From the NCBI RefSeq assembly GCF_030273315.1, contig NZ_CP127174.1:1984001-2048000 (forward strand): a DNA stretch of 64,000 nucleotides. The letters run 5' to 3'. The notes beneath the pieces are model-generated. The model was not told where the DNA came from, did no database searches, and worked only from the letters and a program-made list of their open reading frames with translations. This document shows positions 35,851 to 44,676 of this stretch, piece by piece. The translations under genes were made by a program, and so were the position numbers. This DNA is from Natrialbaceae archaeon AArc-T1-2 (GTDB lineage: Archaea; Halobacteriota; Halobacteria; Halobacteriales; Natrialbaceae). Position 1 is the stretch's first letter, and every line of letters begins with the position of its first letter.

Positions 35851-37323
35851 CTACGGCAGCCGGTAGGTCGGCCCCTCGTCGGTGTCCTGGACTTCGATAC
35901 CGAGTGCCTCGAGTTCGTCGCGCAACTCGTCGGCTCGCTCGTAGTTGCCTGCCTCCCGTTCGGCCTCGCGCACCTCGAGGACGAGTTCGACCACGTCGCC
36001 CGCGAGGGCGGCCTCGCCGTCGGTGTCGCCGGTGAACGAGAGGCCGAGCACCTCGCCCAGCTCCTCGAGGGTTTCGACGCCGCGTCGGAGGCCCCGATAG
36101 TCGTACGTCTCGCGGTCCTGGCAGTGACTGTTGAGCGCGCTCGCGGCCTCGAGCAGCGCGGACTGGGCCTTCCGGGTGTTGAAGTCGTCGTTCATCGCCT
36201 CGCGGAACGTCTCGCGGGCGTCGTCGACGACCGTCCGGAGGTCGTCGTCCTCGGCGTTCGTCCGGGCGTCTGGCGAGTCGAGCGCCGCGACGGCGCGTTC
36301 GTGGGCGCGCTCGAGGCGTTCCCAGCGCTGGCCGGCCTCGTCGATCGCCGCCTCGCTGTAGACCTGGGCGCTGTTGTACGAGCCGGCGGTGAGGAAGGTC
36401 CGGAGGACGTTCGTCCCCCAGCGGTCGACGGCCTCGGAGACGGTGACGAAGTTGCCCAGGCTCGAGGACATCTTCTCTTCGTCCATCTGGAACAGCTCGC
36501 AGTGGAGCCAGTAGCGGGCAAAGCGCTGCCCGGTCGCGGCCTCGGACTGGGCGATCTCGTTTTCGTGGTGGGGAAAGACGAGGTCTCGACCGCCGACGTG
36601 GAGATCGAGCGTCTCCCCGAGGTGGGTCGTGCTCATCGCCGAGCACTCGATGTGCCAGCCGGGCCGGCCCTCTCCCCAGGGGGAGTCCCAGGTCTGTCCC
36701 TCTGGTGGTCGCTCCCAGACCTCGCGGTCGCTGTGTTCCCGGACCGCGTCCGGGTCGACGCCGCCGGCTTTCCACAGCGCGAAGTCGGCCGGGTTGTGCT
36801 TCTCGGTGCGTTCGTCGGGATCGCCCTGGGACTCGATCTCCTCGAGATCCTGGTTCGAGAGTTCGCCGTACTCCTCGAAGGCCGTCACGTCGAAGTAGAC
36901 CGAGCCGTTCGATTCGTAGGCGTACCCTTTCTCGATCAACGTCTCTACGAGGTCGATAATTTCGGGCACGTGCTCTGAGACGCGGGGGTAGACCTCCGCC
37001 CGGCGGAGATTCAGCGCACGCATGTCCGCGAGGGTGCGCTCGATGTAGTTGCGGGCGACGTCGGCCTCGCTGTCGCCATCCTCGCCGACGCGGGCGACGA
37101 TCTTCTCGTTGACGTCCGTGAAGTTCTCGACGTGGCGGACCGAGTAGCCCAGATACTCGAGCCAGCGATGCATCACGTCCACGTGGACCCACGACCGGGC
37201 GTGGCCCAGGTGGGGCGGATCCGAGACCGTCAGGCCACAGTAGTAGAGGGAGACGTCGTCGGGGTCCCGTGGCTCGAACGGCTCTTTCTCGCCCGTCAAC
37301 GTGTTCGTCACGTGCAGGGTCAT
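35851..37323 (-). CDS. cysS: Cysteinyl-tRNA synthetase
   Basis: 490 residues from ATG 37323. The zinc-binding Cys29 precedes the class I signature 'HLGH' (38-41). Further hallmarks are 'DVNEKIVARV', 'GRPGWHIECSAM', 'HVGGRDLVFPHHENEIAQSEAATG' and the KMSKS-type loop 'EEKMSSSLGNFV'. The C-terminal helical domain ends 'LGIEVQDTDEGPTYRLP'. It charges tRNA-Cys in the cytoplasm. The frame extends upstream, but only this start begins with the normal family N-terminus. Confidence 0.95.
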   Translation of the reverse strand: MTLHVTNTLTGEKEPFEPRDPDDVSLYYCGLTVSDPPHLGHARSWVHVDVMHRWLEYLGYSVRHVENFTDVNEKIVARVGEDGDSEADVARNYIERTLADMRALNLRRAEVYPRVSEHVPEIIDLVETLIEKGYAYESNGSVYFDVTAFEEYGELSNQDLEEIESQGDPDERTEKHNPADFALWKAGGVDPDAVREHSDREVWERPPEGQTWDSPWGEGRPGWHIECSAMSTTHLGETLDLHVGGRDLVFPHHENEIAQSEAATGQRFARYWLHCELFQMDEEKMSSSLGNFVTVSEAVDRWGTNVLRTFLTAGSYNSAQVYSEAAIDEAGQRWERLERAHERAVAALDSPDARTNAEDDDLRTVVDDARETFREAMNDDFNTRKAQSALLEAASALNSHCQDRETYDYRGLRRGVETLEELGEVLGLSFTGDTDGEAALAGDVVELVLEVREAEREAGNYERADELRDELEALGIEVQDTDEGPTYRLP

Positions 37324-37393
37324 TGCTCGCTTGTACCCACGGCCGGATGTTAAACCGTTGGTTGCGAACCGAGCCCAGACGGGGCAGCCCCGA

Positions 37394-37888
37394 TCACGAC
37401 GGCGACGTTGGAACGTCCTCGAGTGCCCCCTCGACCGCCCGGACGGCGTTCGCCCCCTCGAGTCGATCGACGACGACGACCATCGTCTCACTGCCGACGC
37501 CCGCCGCTGCGACGGCGACGCCCTCGAGCGCGAGCGTCTCGAGCACCGTCGCGAGCGCGGCGGCGTCGACCGGGCCATCCGCGAGGATCGCGGTGGCGTC
37601 TCCATCTGCAGGGCCGAGTGCCGTCCCGCCGACGGAGAGGAAGGCGTCCGCGGGGTCGTCGACTGGACCGACCCCGCGTTGCATCGTCACGCGGGCGTCG
37701 CGTGCCGTCGTCTCGTACTCGGGTAGCTCCGCGGCGTATCGCCGGAGCGCGGTGGCGACTGCTTCGGTTTCACCCTCGACGTCGAGGAACCTGGCCGCAG
37801 CGGTGTGGTTGACGACGCCGGCGCGAAGCGCCGCGACGAGAAACGGATGTTCGGCGACGCGGCGGCGCGTCTCGGCTGCGAGTGACAT
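37394..37888 (-). CDS. Haloarchaeal HTH/ACT-like protein of unknown function
   Basis: 164 residues from ATG 37888; ATG 37915 would add nine. The N-terminus 'LAAETRRRVAEHPFLVAALRAGVVNHTAAARFLDVEGETEAVATALRRYAAEL' is a DNA-binding-like helical domain seen in conserved haloarchaeal proteins. The C-terminal half has the beta-alpha-beta pattern of an ACT domain ('VETLALEGVAVAAAGVGSETMVVVVDRLEGANAVRAVEGAL'). It may sense a small ligand, but no target is known. It lies just upstream of cysS on the same strand, with a 70-base gap. Confidence 0.75.
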   Translation of the reverse strand: MSLAAETRRRVAEHPFLVAALRAGVVNHTAAARFLDVEGETEAVATALRRYAAELPEYETTARDARVTMQRGVGPVDDPADAFLSVGGTALGPADGDATAILADGPVDAAALATVLETLALEGVAVAAAGVGSETMVVVVDRLEGANAVRAVEGALEDVPTSPS

Positions 37889-37977
37889 GTCGACGCGAGT
37901 GACCGCCGACGACATAAACGCGACGGTCGCCCGACCGGACCGCGGCGTTTTTGCCTCGAGAGCCCAACGCTTGCGGT

Positions 37978-38229
37978 ATGAAGCCAGCAGACGTCGAGGA
38001 ACTCATCGAGGCCGAACTCGAGGACGCAGACGCGACCGTCCGACGCGCTCGCGGGAAACACGACGACGACCACCTCGCTGCGACGGTCGTCTCGCCGGCC
38101 TTCGAGGGGGTCGGACTGGTCCAGCAACACGAACTCGTCTACGACGCCCTCGACGGACACATGACGACAGACATTCACGCCCTCGAGCTGTCGACGTACA
38201 CGCCCGAGGAGTACGAGGAACACGCCTAG
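37978..38229 (+). CDS. BolA family protein
   Basis: 83 residues from ATG 37978, directly after a T-rich stretch. The BolA fold is evident ('VEELIEAELEDADATVRRARGKHDDDHLAATVVSPAFEGVGLVQQHELVYDALDGHMTTDIHALELSTYTPEEY'). It has the His of the conserved 'H' region and the 'TDIHALELSTYTP' ending. BolA proteins act with monothiol glutaredoxins in iron-sulfur handling or bind DNA. No partner gene is adjacent here. Confidence 0.88.
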   Translation: MKPADVEELIEAELEDADATVRRARGKHDDDHLAATVVSPAFEGVGLVQQHELVYDALDGHMTTDIHALELSTYTPEEYEEHA

Positions 38230-38319
38230 GCCGTGGCCTGCGTTCGACCTCCGGCGTCGGCCCCGAGACCGAACGCCGTGAACCGTGGATTTATCGTTCG
38301 TTCCTGATACGATTTAGGT

Positions 38320-38781
38320 ATGGAACCTCTCAATCCTCGGATCAGACTTCTCTGGATCGCACAGGCAGTCCTCGGTGCGATCGCTCTCGGCGTGTTGCTC
38401 GTGGCTATCGGCCGACAGCTCTATGACCTCCCGACGGCCGTCCCCGTCGGAGTCGCGGCTCTCGCGTTGCTTCTCGGCGTCCTCTACGCCGTCCGGCGCT
38501 ACCAGCGATGGGGATTCGAACTCGAGGACGACGCCCTCTATCTCGAGCGTGGCGTCGTCACGTTCGTCGAGACCGCCGTCCCCTTCGTTCGCGTCCAGCA
38601 CGTCGACACCCAGTTCGGACCCATAGAGCGAGCGCTCGGTCTCTCGAGCGTCGTCGTCTACACGGCCGGCTCGCGAAACGCCGACGTCCGCGTGCCGGGG
38701 CTGACGCCGGGTCGTGCCAGAGAGCTCCAGGACACCCTCCGTGACCTCGCCGTCGAGAGCGAGGGCGACGACGCCGTATGA
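38320..38781 (+). CDS. PH-domain membrane protein (YdbS-like)
   Basis: A 153-residue protein with two membrane helices near 10-60 and a bacterial-type PH domain ('FELEDDALYLERGVVTFVETAVPFVRVQHVDTQFGPIERALGLSSVVVYTAGS'). It overlaps the next gene by four bases (ATGA), and the pair YdbS/YdbT is conserved across bacteria and haloarchaea. Exact role unknown; membrane-associated stress or transport roles have been suggested for relatives. Confidence 0.88.
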   Translation: MEPLNPRIRLLWIAQAVLGAIALGVLLVAIGRQLYDLPTAVPVGVAALALLLGVLYAVRRYQRWGFELEDDALYLERGVVTFVETAVPFVRVQHVDTQFGPIERALGLSSVVVYTAGSRNADVRVPGLTPGRARELQDTLRDLAVESEGDDAV

Positions 38782-40436
38782 ACCGGTTGCATCCGCTAAG
38801 CGCCGCGATGATGGCGTTCGGTCGCGGCGTGAGCGGGGCGTTTCTCGCGTTCGTCCTCCTGACCGTGCTGGCGGCCGTCTTCGAGGCCGTCCGAACCGGC
38901 TGGGCGACGTTGCTCGTGCCGATCGGCTTCGCGATCGGATTCGCCTACGGGGTCGCCTACTACTATCGGTTCGGGTACGAACTCACCGACGACACGTTCG
39001 ACATCGCCTCCGGGGTTGTCGCTCGTCGCGACCGGGAGATTCCGTTCCGTCGCGTCCAGAACGTCGACGTCAGACAGGGCGTCGTCTATCGGCTGTTCGG
39101 CCTCGCCGTCGTGAACGTCGAGACCGCCGGTGGCGGCGACACCGAGGCCGTCCTCAACTTCGTCGGCGAAGACGAGGCAAAGCGTCTCCAGCGAGAGATC
39201 CGGCGTCGAACCGCCGAGTCGAAAGCGAACCGACGCGAGAGAACAGACGCCGACGACGAGAGGGCGGCCGTCGAGGAACCACCCGCCGATACTGCCGTCG
39301 ACGGCGAACCCGAGGCCAGCGTCGACGACCGCCGGGACGTCCCCCCCGAGGACGAACCCGTCGGCGAACCGGAGGCAGACGCCCGGTGGGACGACCATCG
39401 GCCGACGACGCTGTTCGCACTCGAGGCGCGGGCGTTGTTGCTCTACTCGCTCGCCTCGTTTCGGATCGCCGCCGCGGCGGGCGTGCTCTTTCTCGCCTTT
39501 CTCGTCGGAGACGTGGCGCTCGAGTTCCTCGTCACCGTCGCCCAGCCCGTCGGCGGCCCGGAGACGATCGAGGCGGGTACCCCCCGAAGTTACGCGATCC
39601 TGACGCTCGTCTCGCTCGTCCACGGGCTCGTGCTCACGTACCTGCTCGGAGCGGGGTACACGTTCGTCAGCTACTACGACTTCACGCTCGGTCGCGTCGG
39701 CGACGATCTCGTCTACGAGCGCGGGCTCTTACAGAGTTACAGCGGCTCGGTTCCAGTCGAGAAGGTCCAATCAGTGACCGTGACGGACAACCCGCTCCAG
39801 CGACTGATCGGCTACGCCGGACTGTGGGTCGAGACCGCAGGCTACGGTCCCGACAGCGGAAGCGGGAGTCAGTCGGCCGTCCCGCTGGCCAGGCGCGGGC
39901 GGGTTTACGGCTTCGCCGAACGGTTCACCGGCCTCGAGCGACCGACCTTTTCGCGGCCGACGACCGTCGCCCGGCGGCGGTACCTCGCCCGGTACTCGAT
40001 CGTCGCCGCCGTGATCGTCGCCGCCGCCTACGGTATCACGCGGGTCACCGTCCTTGAGAGCTGGTTCTACGCCGCGGTCGTCTTCCTCGCAGTGCCGCCG
40101 GCCGCACACCTCCGGTGGGTGAACCTCGGCTACTACGTCGGCGAGGACCACCTCGTGATCCGGGCGGGCTTCTGGAAGCGCCAGACGACGGTGATCCCCT
40201 ACTACCGCGTCCAGACGGTCAACACCCGTCGATCGATCTTCCAGCGACGGCTCGGGCTCGCCTCGCTGGTCGTCGACACCGCCAGTTCCCAGACGTTTTT
40301 CCGGGGGACGCCGACGATCTACGACGTCGACCTCGAGGTCGCCCGCGGAATGCACGAGGAGTCACGCGACCGGTTGCAGGTGGCGCTTCGCGACCGAGCC
40401 GAGTCGGATTCAGACGGCAGGATCGAGTTCGCCTGA
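38778..40436 (+). CDS. PH-domain membrane protein (YdbT-like)
   Basis: A 552-residue protein with three PH-type domains, each introduced by membrane helices: 'YELTDDTFDIASGVVARRDREIPFRRVQNVDVRQG', 'DDLVYERGLLQSYSGSVPVEKVQSVTVTDNPLQRLIG' and 'EDHLVIRAGFWKRQTTVIPYYRVQTVNTRRSIFQRRLGLASLVVDTA'. A long acidic linker after the first domain is typical of haloarchaea. It is encoded together with the YdbS-like gene. A second membrane pair with a PH domain lies at 62-63.6 kb. Confidence 0.9.
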   Translation: MNRLHPLSAAMMAFGRGVSGAFLAFVLLTVLAAVFEAVRTGWATLLVPIGFAIGFAYGVAYYYRFGYELTDDTFDIASGVVARRDREIPFRRVQNVDVRQGVVYRLFGLAVVNVETAGGGDTEAVLNFVGEDEAKRLQREIRRRTAESKANRRERTDADDERAAVEEPPADTAVDGEPEASVDDRRDVPPEDEPVGEPEADARWDDHRPTTLFALEARALLLYSLASFRIAAAAGVLFLAFLVGDVALEFLVTVAQPVGGPETIEAGTPRSYAILTLVSLVHGLVLTYLLGAGYTFVSYYDFTLGRVGDDLVYERGLLQSYSGSVPVEKVQSVTVTDNPLQRLIGYAGLWVETAGYGPDSGSGSQSAVPLARRGRVYGFAERFTGLERPTFSRPTTVARRRYLARYSIVAAVIVAAAYGITRVTVLESWFYAAVVFLAVPPAAHLRWVNLGYYVGEDHLVIRAGFWKRQTTVIPYYRVQTVNTRRSIFQRRLGLASLVVDTASSQTFFRGTPTIYDVDLEVARGMHEESRDRLQVALRDRAESDSDGRIEFA

Positions 40437-40465
40437 TCGACCGGGTACCGTCGCGTTTCGGTGGC

Positions 40466-40470
40466 TTTTA
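40466..40470 (+). promoter_or_regulatory. TATA element for fumC
   Basis: TTTTA, centred about 28 bases before ATG 40496, in a GC-rich surround; fits a leaderless transcript. Confidence 0.45.
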
Positions 40471-40495
40471 CCTCGCCGGCAGTGACCTCTCGCGT

Positions 40496-41908
40496 ATGGC
40501 AGACGACGAATACCGAATCGAGGAGGACAGTTTGGGCGAGATGCAGGTGCCGGCAGACGCCTACTGGGGAGCCCAGACCCAGCGCGCGATCGGGAATTTT
40601 CCCATCTCGGGGATCACGTTCGGTCGTCGGTTCGTTCGCGCACTGGGCGTCGTGAAAAAGGGCGCAGCACAGGCCAACCGCGATCTCGGCCTGATCGACG
40701 AGGACGTCGCCGAGGCGATCGTCGCCGCCGCAGACGAGGTCATCGCCGGCGAACACGACGACCAGTTCCCCGTCGACGTCTTCCAGACCGGCTCGGGGAC
40801 GTCCTCGAACATGAATGCAAACGAGGTCATCGCCAACCGCGCCGCCGAGATCATGGGCGCGGAGATCGGCGACCGCGTCGTCCACCCCAACGACCACGTC
40901 AACTACGGCCAGTCGAGCAACGACGTCATCCCGACCGCGATGCACGTCGCCGCCTTAGAGGCCGTCGAGAAAGACGTCACGCCCGCCCTCGAGACGCTTC
41001 GCAAGGCCCTCGAGGCGAAAGAAGACGAGTTCGCAGACGTCGTCAAGACCGGTCGCACCCACCTGCAGGACGCGACACCGGTCACGCTGGGCCAGGAGTT
41101 CGGTGGCTATCGCACCCAGATCGGGAAGGGCCTCGATCGCGTCGATTCGGTGCGCGATCACCTCGGCGAACTCGCCCTGGGCGGCACCGCGACCGGCACC
41201 GGCCTGAACACCCACCCCGAGTTCCCCGGACTCGCCGCGGAGTACATAAGCGAGGAAACGGGTGTCGACTTCCGCGAGGCCGACGACCACTTCGAGGCAC
41301 AGGCCGCCCACGACGCGATGAGCGAGGCCCACGGTGCCCTGCGCGTGGTGGCGGGCTCGCTGAACAAGATCGCGAACGACCTGCGCCTGCTCGCCTCCGG
41401 GCCGCGCAACGGCCTCGGCGAGATCGAACAGCCCGAGAACCAGCCCGGTTCCTCGATCATGCCCGGCAAGATCAACCCCGTGATCGCCGAGGCGGTCAAC
41501 CAGGTCCACAAGCAGGTCGTCGGCAACGACGCCGCCGTCTCCGCCGGCGCTGCCGAGGGACAGATCGACCTCAACCTCTACAAGCCCGTGCTGGCTCACA
41601 ACTTCCTCGAGTCCGCCGAACTGATCGTGAACTCGAGTGAGGTCTTCGCCGAGCGCTTTATCGACCCGCTCGAGGCAAACGAGGAGTACTGCACAGAGCG
41701 CGTTGCGGAGTCGATGGCGATGGCCACCTCGCTGAACGTCCACATCGGCTACGACAAGGCGAGCGAGGTCGCAAAGACCGCCCTGAAAGAGGACAAGACG
41801 GTCCGGGAGGTCGTCCTCGAGAAGGGCTACCTCGACGAAGACGAGGCCGACGAGGTGCTCGACCCCGCGAAGATGACCGAACGGGGAATCCTCGGGCAGG
41901 ATCACTGA
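40496..41908 (+). CDS. fumC: Class II fumarate hydratase
   Basis: 470 residues from ATG 40496. Hallmarks are 'DAYWGAQTQRAIGNFPISG', 'FQTGSGTSSNMNANEVIANRAAE', 'HPNDHVNYGQSSNDVIPTAMH', 'KTGRTHLQDATPVTLGQEFGGY' and the superfamily signature 'GSSIMPGKINPVIAEA' with the catalytic Ser. It interconverts fumarate and malate in the citric acid cycle. An 80-bp palindrome begins on the last base of its TGA stop. Confidence 0.97.
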   Translation: MADDEYRIEEDSLGEMQVPADAYWGAQTQRAIGNFPISGITFGRRFVRALGVVKKGAAQANRDLGLIDEDVAEAIVAAADEVIAGEHDDQFPVDVFQTGSGTSSNMNANEVIANRAAEIMGAEIGDRVVHPNDHVNYGQSSNDVIPTAMHVAALEAVEKDVTPALETLRKALEAKEDEFADVVKTGRTHLQDATPVTLGQEFGGYRTQIGKGLDRVDSVRDHLGELALGGTATGTGLNTHPEFPGLAAEYISEETGVDFREADDHFEAQAAHDAMSEAHGALRVVAGSLNKIANDLRLLASGPRNGLGEIEQPENQPGSSIMPGKINPVIAEAVNQVHKQVVGNDAAVSAGAAEGQIDLNLYKPVLAHNFLESAELIVNSSEVFAERFIDPLEANEEYCTERVAESMAMATSLNVHIGYDKASEVAKTALKEDKTVREVVLEKGYLDEDEADEVLDPAKMTERGILGQDH

Positions 41909-41987
41909 TACTGCCGGACGTACGTCGTGAACGATTCTCGCCGTCTCGGGGTGGCGAGAATCTTCACACAGTTACGTCCGACGGTAT
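41908..41987. repeat. 80-bp imperfect palindrome at the fumC stop codon
   Basis: The arms 41908-41942 and 41953-41987 pair at most positions. The inner stem GATTCTCGCC/GGCGAGAATC (41933-41942 with 41953-41962) is perfect around a ten-base loop, and the outer 15 bases match at 13. Its ends (ATACTGCCGG and the complement of ATACCGTCGG) resemble the ends of the 103-bp element (ATACTGTCGG). It may be a fumC terminator or 3'-end structure, or a small mobile element. Confidence 0.65.
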
Positions 41988-42262
41988 GACCCGCGACCTC
42001 GGACTCGCGTCGGCGTCACACTCGAGTCAACTCCTTGTCGTGTCTGGTTTGGATAATTTCCGTGCTAGCAGCGACCGTGTCGAACGAGACCGTATCGACA
42101 TGACGAGGTTTGGAGTACTCGAAATCGAGTAGTATTCGATCGTGACACGTCTTTCTTCATGAGCCGTCGTCCGAAAATCCGCACAGAAAGGCTGTATCAC
42201 GGCATATACGGTGGAATAAAAGAACCCAAGAAGTTTTGAGGGAGGATGTCGTCGGACGAAAT
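41988..42262. other. Gene-free stretch before the zinc-finger gene
   Basis: No gene seen. It contains a small stem-loop TACTCGA/TCGAGTA (42116-42122 with 42125-42131) and an AT-rich promoter-like run near 42214-42222 (GGAATAAAAG) that probably serves the zinc-finger gene. Confidence 0.4.
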
Positions 42263-42496
42263 ATGCACACCTGTCCTAACTGCAAACAGTCGTTTCAGAC
42301 GGAGCTTGCCCTCGAGCTACACCTCGACACCTGCGCTGAGGGTCAGCTGTTCTGTCAAGTATGTGGTGATAGATTCCGAGAACGAGAGGCGACGGAAGAC
42401 GGCTGGCACTATCGGTGTCCGAACGAGGACTGCGACGGCGACGGACTCCAGGAGGACCTGATCAACGTCGCGGACGTCCGAACGGTCCAGCACTGA
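42263..42496 (+). CDS. Small double zinc-finger protein
   Basis: A 77-residue protein. The N-terminus is a C2H2-type finger ('CPNCKQSFQTELALELHLDTC', with Cys and His in the right places). The middle has two further Cys pairs ('FCQVCGDRF' and 'YRCPNEDCDGDG') forming a zinc ribbon. Small zinc proteins of this sort are common in haloarchaea, where some affect biofilm and motility. Targets of this one are unknown. ATG 42263 is chosen because it begins directly before the first finger; an upstream TTG in frame is less likely. Confidence 0.85.
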   Translation: MHTCPNCKQSFQTELALELHLDTCAEGQLFCQVCGDRFREREATEDGWHYRCPNEDCDGDGLQEDLINVADVRTVQH

Positions 42497-42569
42497 ACGG
42501 ATCGACACCGGCGTCGAAGCGCCTCGAGTCCGGCGACAATACTTAGGGCACGGCGGATGTCGCCGGGAT

Positions 42570-42959
42570 ATGGACGAACTGATCGAAGCTGCACGGGCGA
42601 TCCAAGATTCCGCACACGCCCCGTACTCCGGCTATCGCGTCGGCGCTGCCCTCGAGACCGACTCTGGAGACGTGTTCGTCGGCTGCAACCTCGAGAACGC
42701 AAACTACAGCAACAGTCTCCACGCGGAGGAGGTCGCGATCGCCGACGCGGTCAAAAACGGCCATCGCGAATTCACCCGGATTGCCGTGAGCTCGAGCCGT
42801 CGCGACGGCGTCACGCCCTGTGGAATGTGTCGCCAGACGCTCGCCGAGTTCTGTGACGACGACCTCCGAATTCTCTGTGACCGCGGCGACGATGTCCGCG
42901 AGTACACGCTTGGCGAACTGCTCCCCGACGCGATCTCGGAAGCGACGCTGTCGACGTGA
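42570..42959 (+). CDS. cdd: Cytidine deaminase
   Basis: 129 residues with the complete active site: 'SAHAPYSGYRVGAALETDSGDVFVGCNLENANYSNSLHAEEVAI' (zinc His and catalytic Glu in HAE) and 'VTPCGMCRQTLAEF' (two zinc cysteines in PCGMC). It deaminates cytidine and deoxycytidine in pyrimidine salvage. The length is standard for the homotetrameric form. It stands alone, 73 bases after the zinc-finger gene. Confidence 0.95.
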   Translation: MDELIEAARAIQDSAHAPYSGYRVGAALETDSGDVFVGCNLENANYSNSLHAEEVAIADAVKNGHREFTRIAVSSSRRDGVTPCGMCRQTLAEFCDDDLRILCDRGDDVREYTLGELLPDAISEATLST

Positions 42960-43101
42960 CGTGATCGGCTGTAGGTGACGTCTGGATACGGGTAGTTTTG
43001 CCTGTTTCTCACAATTTGATTATTTCGGATAGTGAACTGGCGGCCGGGCTGGGCGCGAAACCACCACCTACCGTCTTCCCAGCCCGGAAAACCGTTCGAA
43101 A

Positions 43102-43266
43102 CTACGCGTCGTCGCCGAGCATCCGGTATCGGATCACGAGATAGACGACGACGAGCGCGAAGGTGACCGCGTAGAGGACGGAACCGATCGAGAGCGCATA
43201 CAGGAGTGCACCGACGTTGAGGACGATACCGAGCAGGTACACCGGTTTCAGGCTCACGGTGTTCAC
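43102..43266 (-). CDS. Small two-helix membrane protein
   Basis: 54 residues from GTG 43266 to TAG. Two hydrophobic helices, about residues 8-27 ('PVYLLGIVLNVGALLYALSI') and 29-46 ('SVLYAVTFALVVVYLVIRY'), are joined by a Gly-Ser turn. The tail is 'RYRMLGDDA'. A ten-base Shine-Dalgarno (GGAGGTGATC) lies just before the GTG, much stronger than elsewhere in the window. An in-frame stop of a possible 38-codon upstream frame (GTG at 43379) overlaps this start as GTGA, which suggests translational coupling, but that upstream frame is weakly supported. Function unknown. Confidence 0.7.
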   Translation of the reverse strand: MNTVSLKPVYLLGIVLNVGALLYALSIGSVLYAVTFALVVVYLVIRYRMLGDDA

Positions 43267-43270
43267 TCGC

Positions 43271-43280
43271 GATCACCTCC
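43271..43280 (-). promoter_or_regulatory. Unusually long Shine-Dalgarno
   Basis: Minus-strand GGAGGTGATC, ten bases complementary to the usual 3' end of archaeal 16S rRNA, lies four bases before GTG 43266. It supports the small membrane protein as a real gene. Confidence 0.75.
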
Positions 43281-43470
43281 CCCGGGAGTGGCCACCGGGT
43301 TCGATGGTATGTCGTCGGTTCGCTCGTCGCCGCGTGCAACAGGCGACGGATCGGTGTCGGCAGACGCGTTGTCTCTCACGGGCGAGCCTTTCGTGCCAGC
43401 GGTCAACAGTGTTGCGCTGTCGATCCGGGTGAGACGCAAGCGGTCCCCCGTCCGGCACGCGCCGCCCGGG

Positions 43471-43477
43471 ATTATTT
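43471..43477 (+). promoter_or_regulatory. TATA element for the Azf-like gene
   Basis: ATTATTT, centred 29 bases before ATG 43503; typical of a leaderless transcript. Confidence 0.5.
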
Positions 43478-43502
43478 GGCCCCGTCCAATGTGGGTCGAC
43501 GC

Positions 43503-44309
43503 ATGACCGACGTCGCCATCACCGGCGCGACCGGGAACGTCGGCCGCGAGGCGATCGCGGCACTCCCCGAGCACGACCTATCGCTGTTCTCTCACAGCGA
43601 CGCCGACGAACTCGAGACCGAACCCTTCGACGTCCAGGATCGGGAGGCGTTCGTCGCTGCACTGGAGGGGATAGATGTCCTCGTTCATCTCGCGGCGAAC
43701 CCCTCGCCGACGGCCGAGTGGGACGCGGTTTCGGGACCGAACGTCGAAGGGACGTACAACGCCTACGAGGCGGCCCTCGAAAACGACCTCGAGCGGGTGG
43801 TGTTCGCGAGTTCGAATCACGCAGTCAACATGGGAAACGTGACCTCGCCGGTTCGCCCGGAAACGACCGGCGACGATCCCGACCCCGTCAGGCCGGACGA
43901 GCCACCACGACCCGACACCTACTACGGCGTCACGAAGGTCCTCGGCGAGGCGATGGGCTACTACTACGCCCGGCGACACGGCCTCGAGGTCGTGAACCTG
44001 CGGATCGGCTGGCTCCTCTCCCGCGAGGATCTCCGGACGGCGTGTGCCGAACGGGACGGCCCCGGCAGGCGCTACGCGCGTGCGATGTGGCTCAGTCCCG
44101 AGGACTGTCGGCGGGCCATCCACGCCGCCGTGACGGCGACGCTCGAGGAGACGCCCGTCACCGCTCACGCCATCTCGAACAACAGCGATCGGTTCCTCTC
44201 GCTGACCGAGACATCGCTTGCGATCGGCTATCATCCACAGGACGACTCGGCGGCGGTGTTCGACGGAGACGGAACCGACGGGAACCGCGACGGACTCGAC
44301 TCACCCTAA
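43503..44309 (+). CDS. NAD-dependent epimerase/dehydratase family protein (Azf-like)
   Basis: A 268-residue extended short-chain dehydrogenase. The NAD site is 'ITGATGNVGREAIAAL'. Other family marks are 'VLVHLAANPSPTAEWDAVSGPNVEGTYNAYEAA', 'VVFASSNHAVN' and 'YYGVTKVLGEAMGYYYARRHGLEVVNLRIGWLL', with the catalytic Tyr and Lys (YGVTK). The overall pattern, including 'RAMWLSPEDC' and 'LGYHPQDDSA'-like ends, resembles archaeal glucose-6-phosphate dehydrogenase Azf and uronate dehydrogenases. The true substrate is uncertain. Confidence 0.88.
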   Translation: MTDVAITGATGNVGREAIAALPEHDLSLFSHSDADELETEPFDVQDREAFVAALEGIDVLVHLAANPSPTAEWDAVSGPNVEGTYNAYEAALENDLERVVFASSNHAVNMGNVTSPVRPETTGDDPDPVRPDEPPRPDTYYGVTKVLGEAMGYYYARRHGLEVVNLRIGWLLSREDLRTACAERDGPGRRYARAMWLSPEDCRRAIHAAVTATLEETPVTAHAISNNSDRFLSLTETSLAIGYHPQDDSAAVFDGDGTDGNRDGLDSP

Positions 44310-44382
44310 CAGCGCCGCTTGACAGTCTTCGTGGCTGTTTTCCGGAGCAAAGTAAAATATCGTCCCCTTCGTATCGTCTCGT

Positions 44383-44583
44383 ATGACCGGTACCGTTACC
44401 GACCCGACGCCGTACAAACCGACGGCAGAGATGTCCGTCTTCGGGTACGTGATCGCGATCGGGATCGCGATAGTGTTGTTTCCGTTGCTGCCGGCCCTGT
44501 TCGTGTTGTGGCTCGTCGTTCGCCTGTTCGGCCGCGACCGGAGCCGTGAGGCAGGTCGCGAACGAGAACGATCGGAATCGTAG
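44383..44583 (+). CDS. Small single-helix membrane protein
   Basis: A 66-residue protein with one long hydrophobic segment ('VFGYVIAIGIAIVLFPLLPALFVLWLVVRLF' region, about residues 19-49, quoted only in part as its key pattern). A charged Arg/Glu tail follows. Related small proteins are widespread in haloarchaea and have no known role. AT-rich sequence near 44350-44360 could be its promoter. Confidence 0.65.
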   Translation: MTGTVTDPTPYKPTAEMSVFGYVIAIGIAIVLFPLLPALFVLWLVVRLFGRDRSREAGRERERSES

Positions 44584-44676
44584 CCGGCCGCTCCCAGTTC
44601 CCACGGTGATCGGTGCCGGCGCACGGGCCTGCGGGTAGACGAAGGCGATTTAGGCACCCGGCCGCTTTCTTCGGTA

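Noticed and set aside
43263-43379. 38-codon frame overlapping the small membrane protein start
   Set aside because: It is low-complexity and without recognisable pattern; only the GTGA overlap speaks for it, so it is mentioned but not called.
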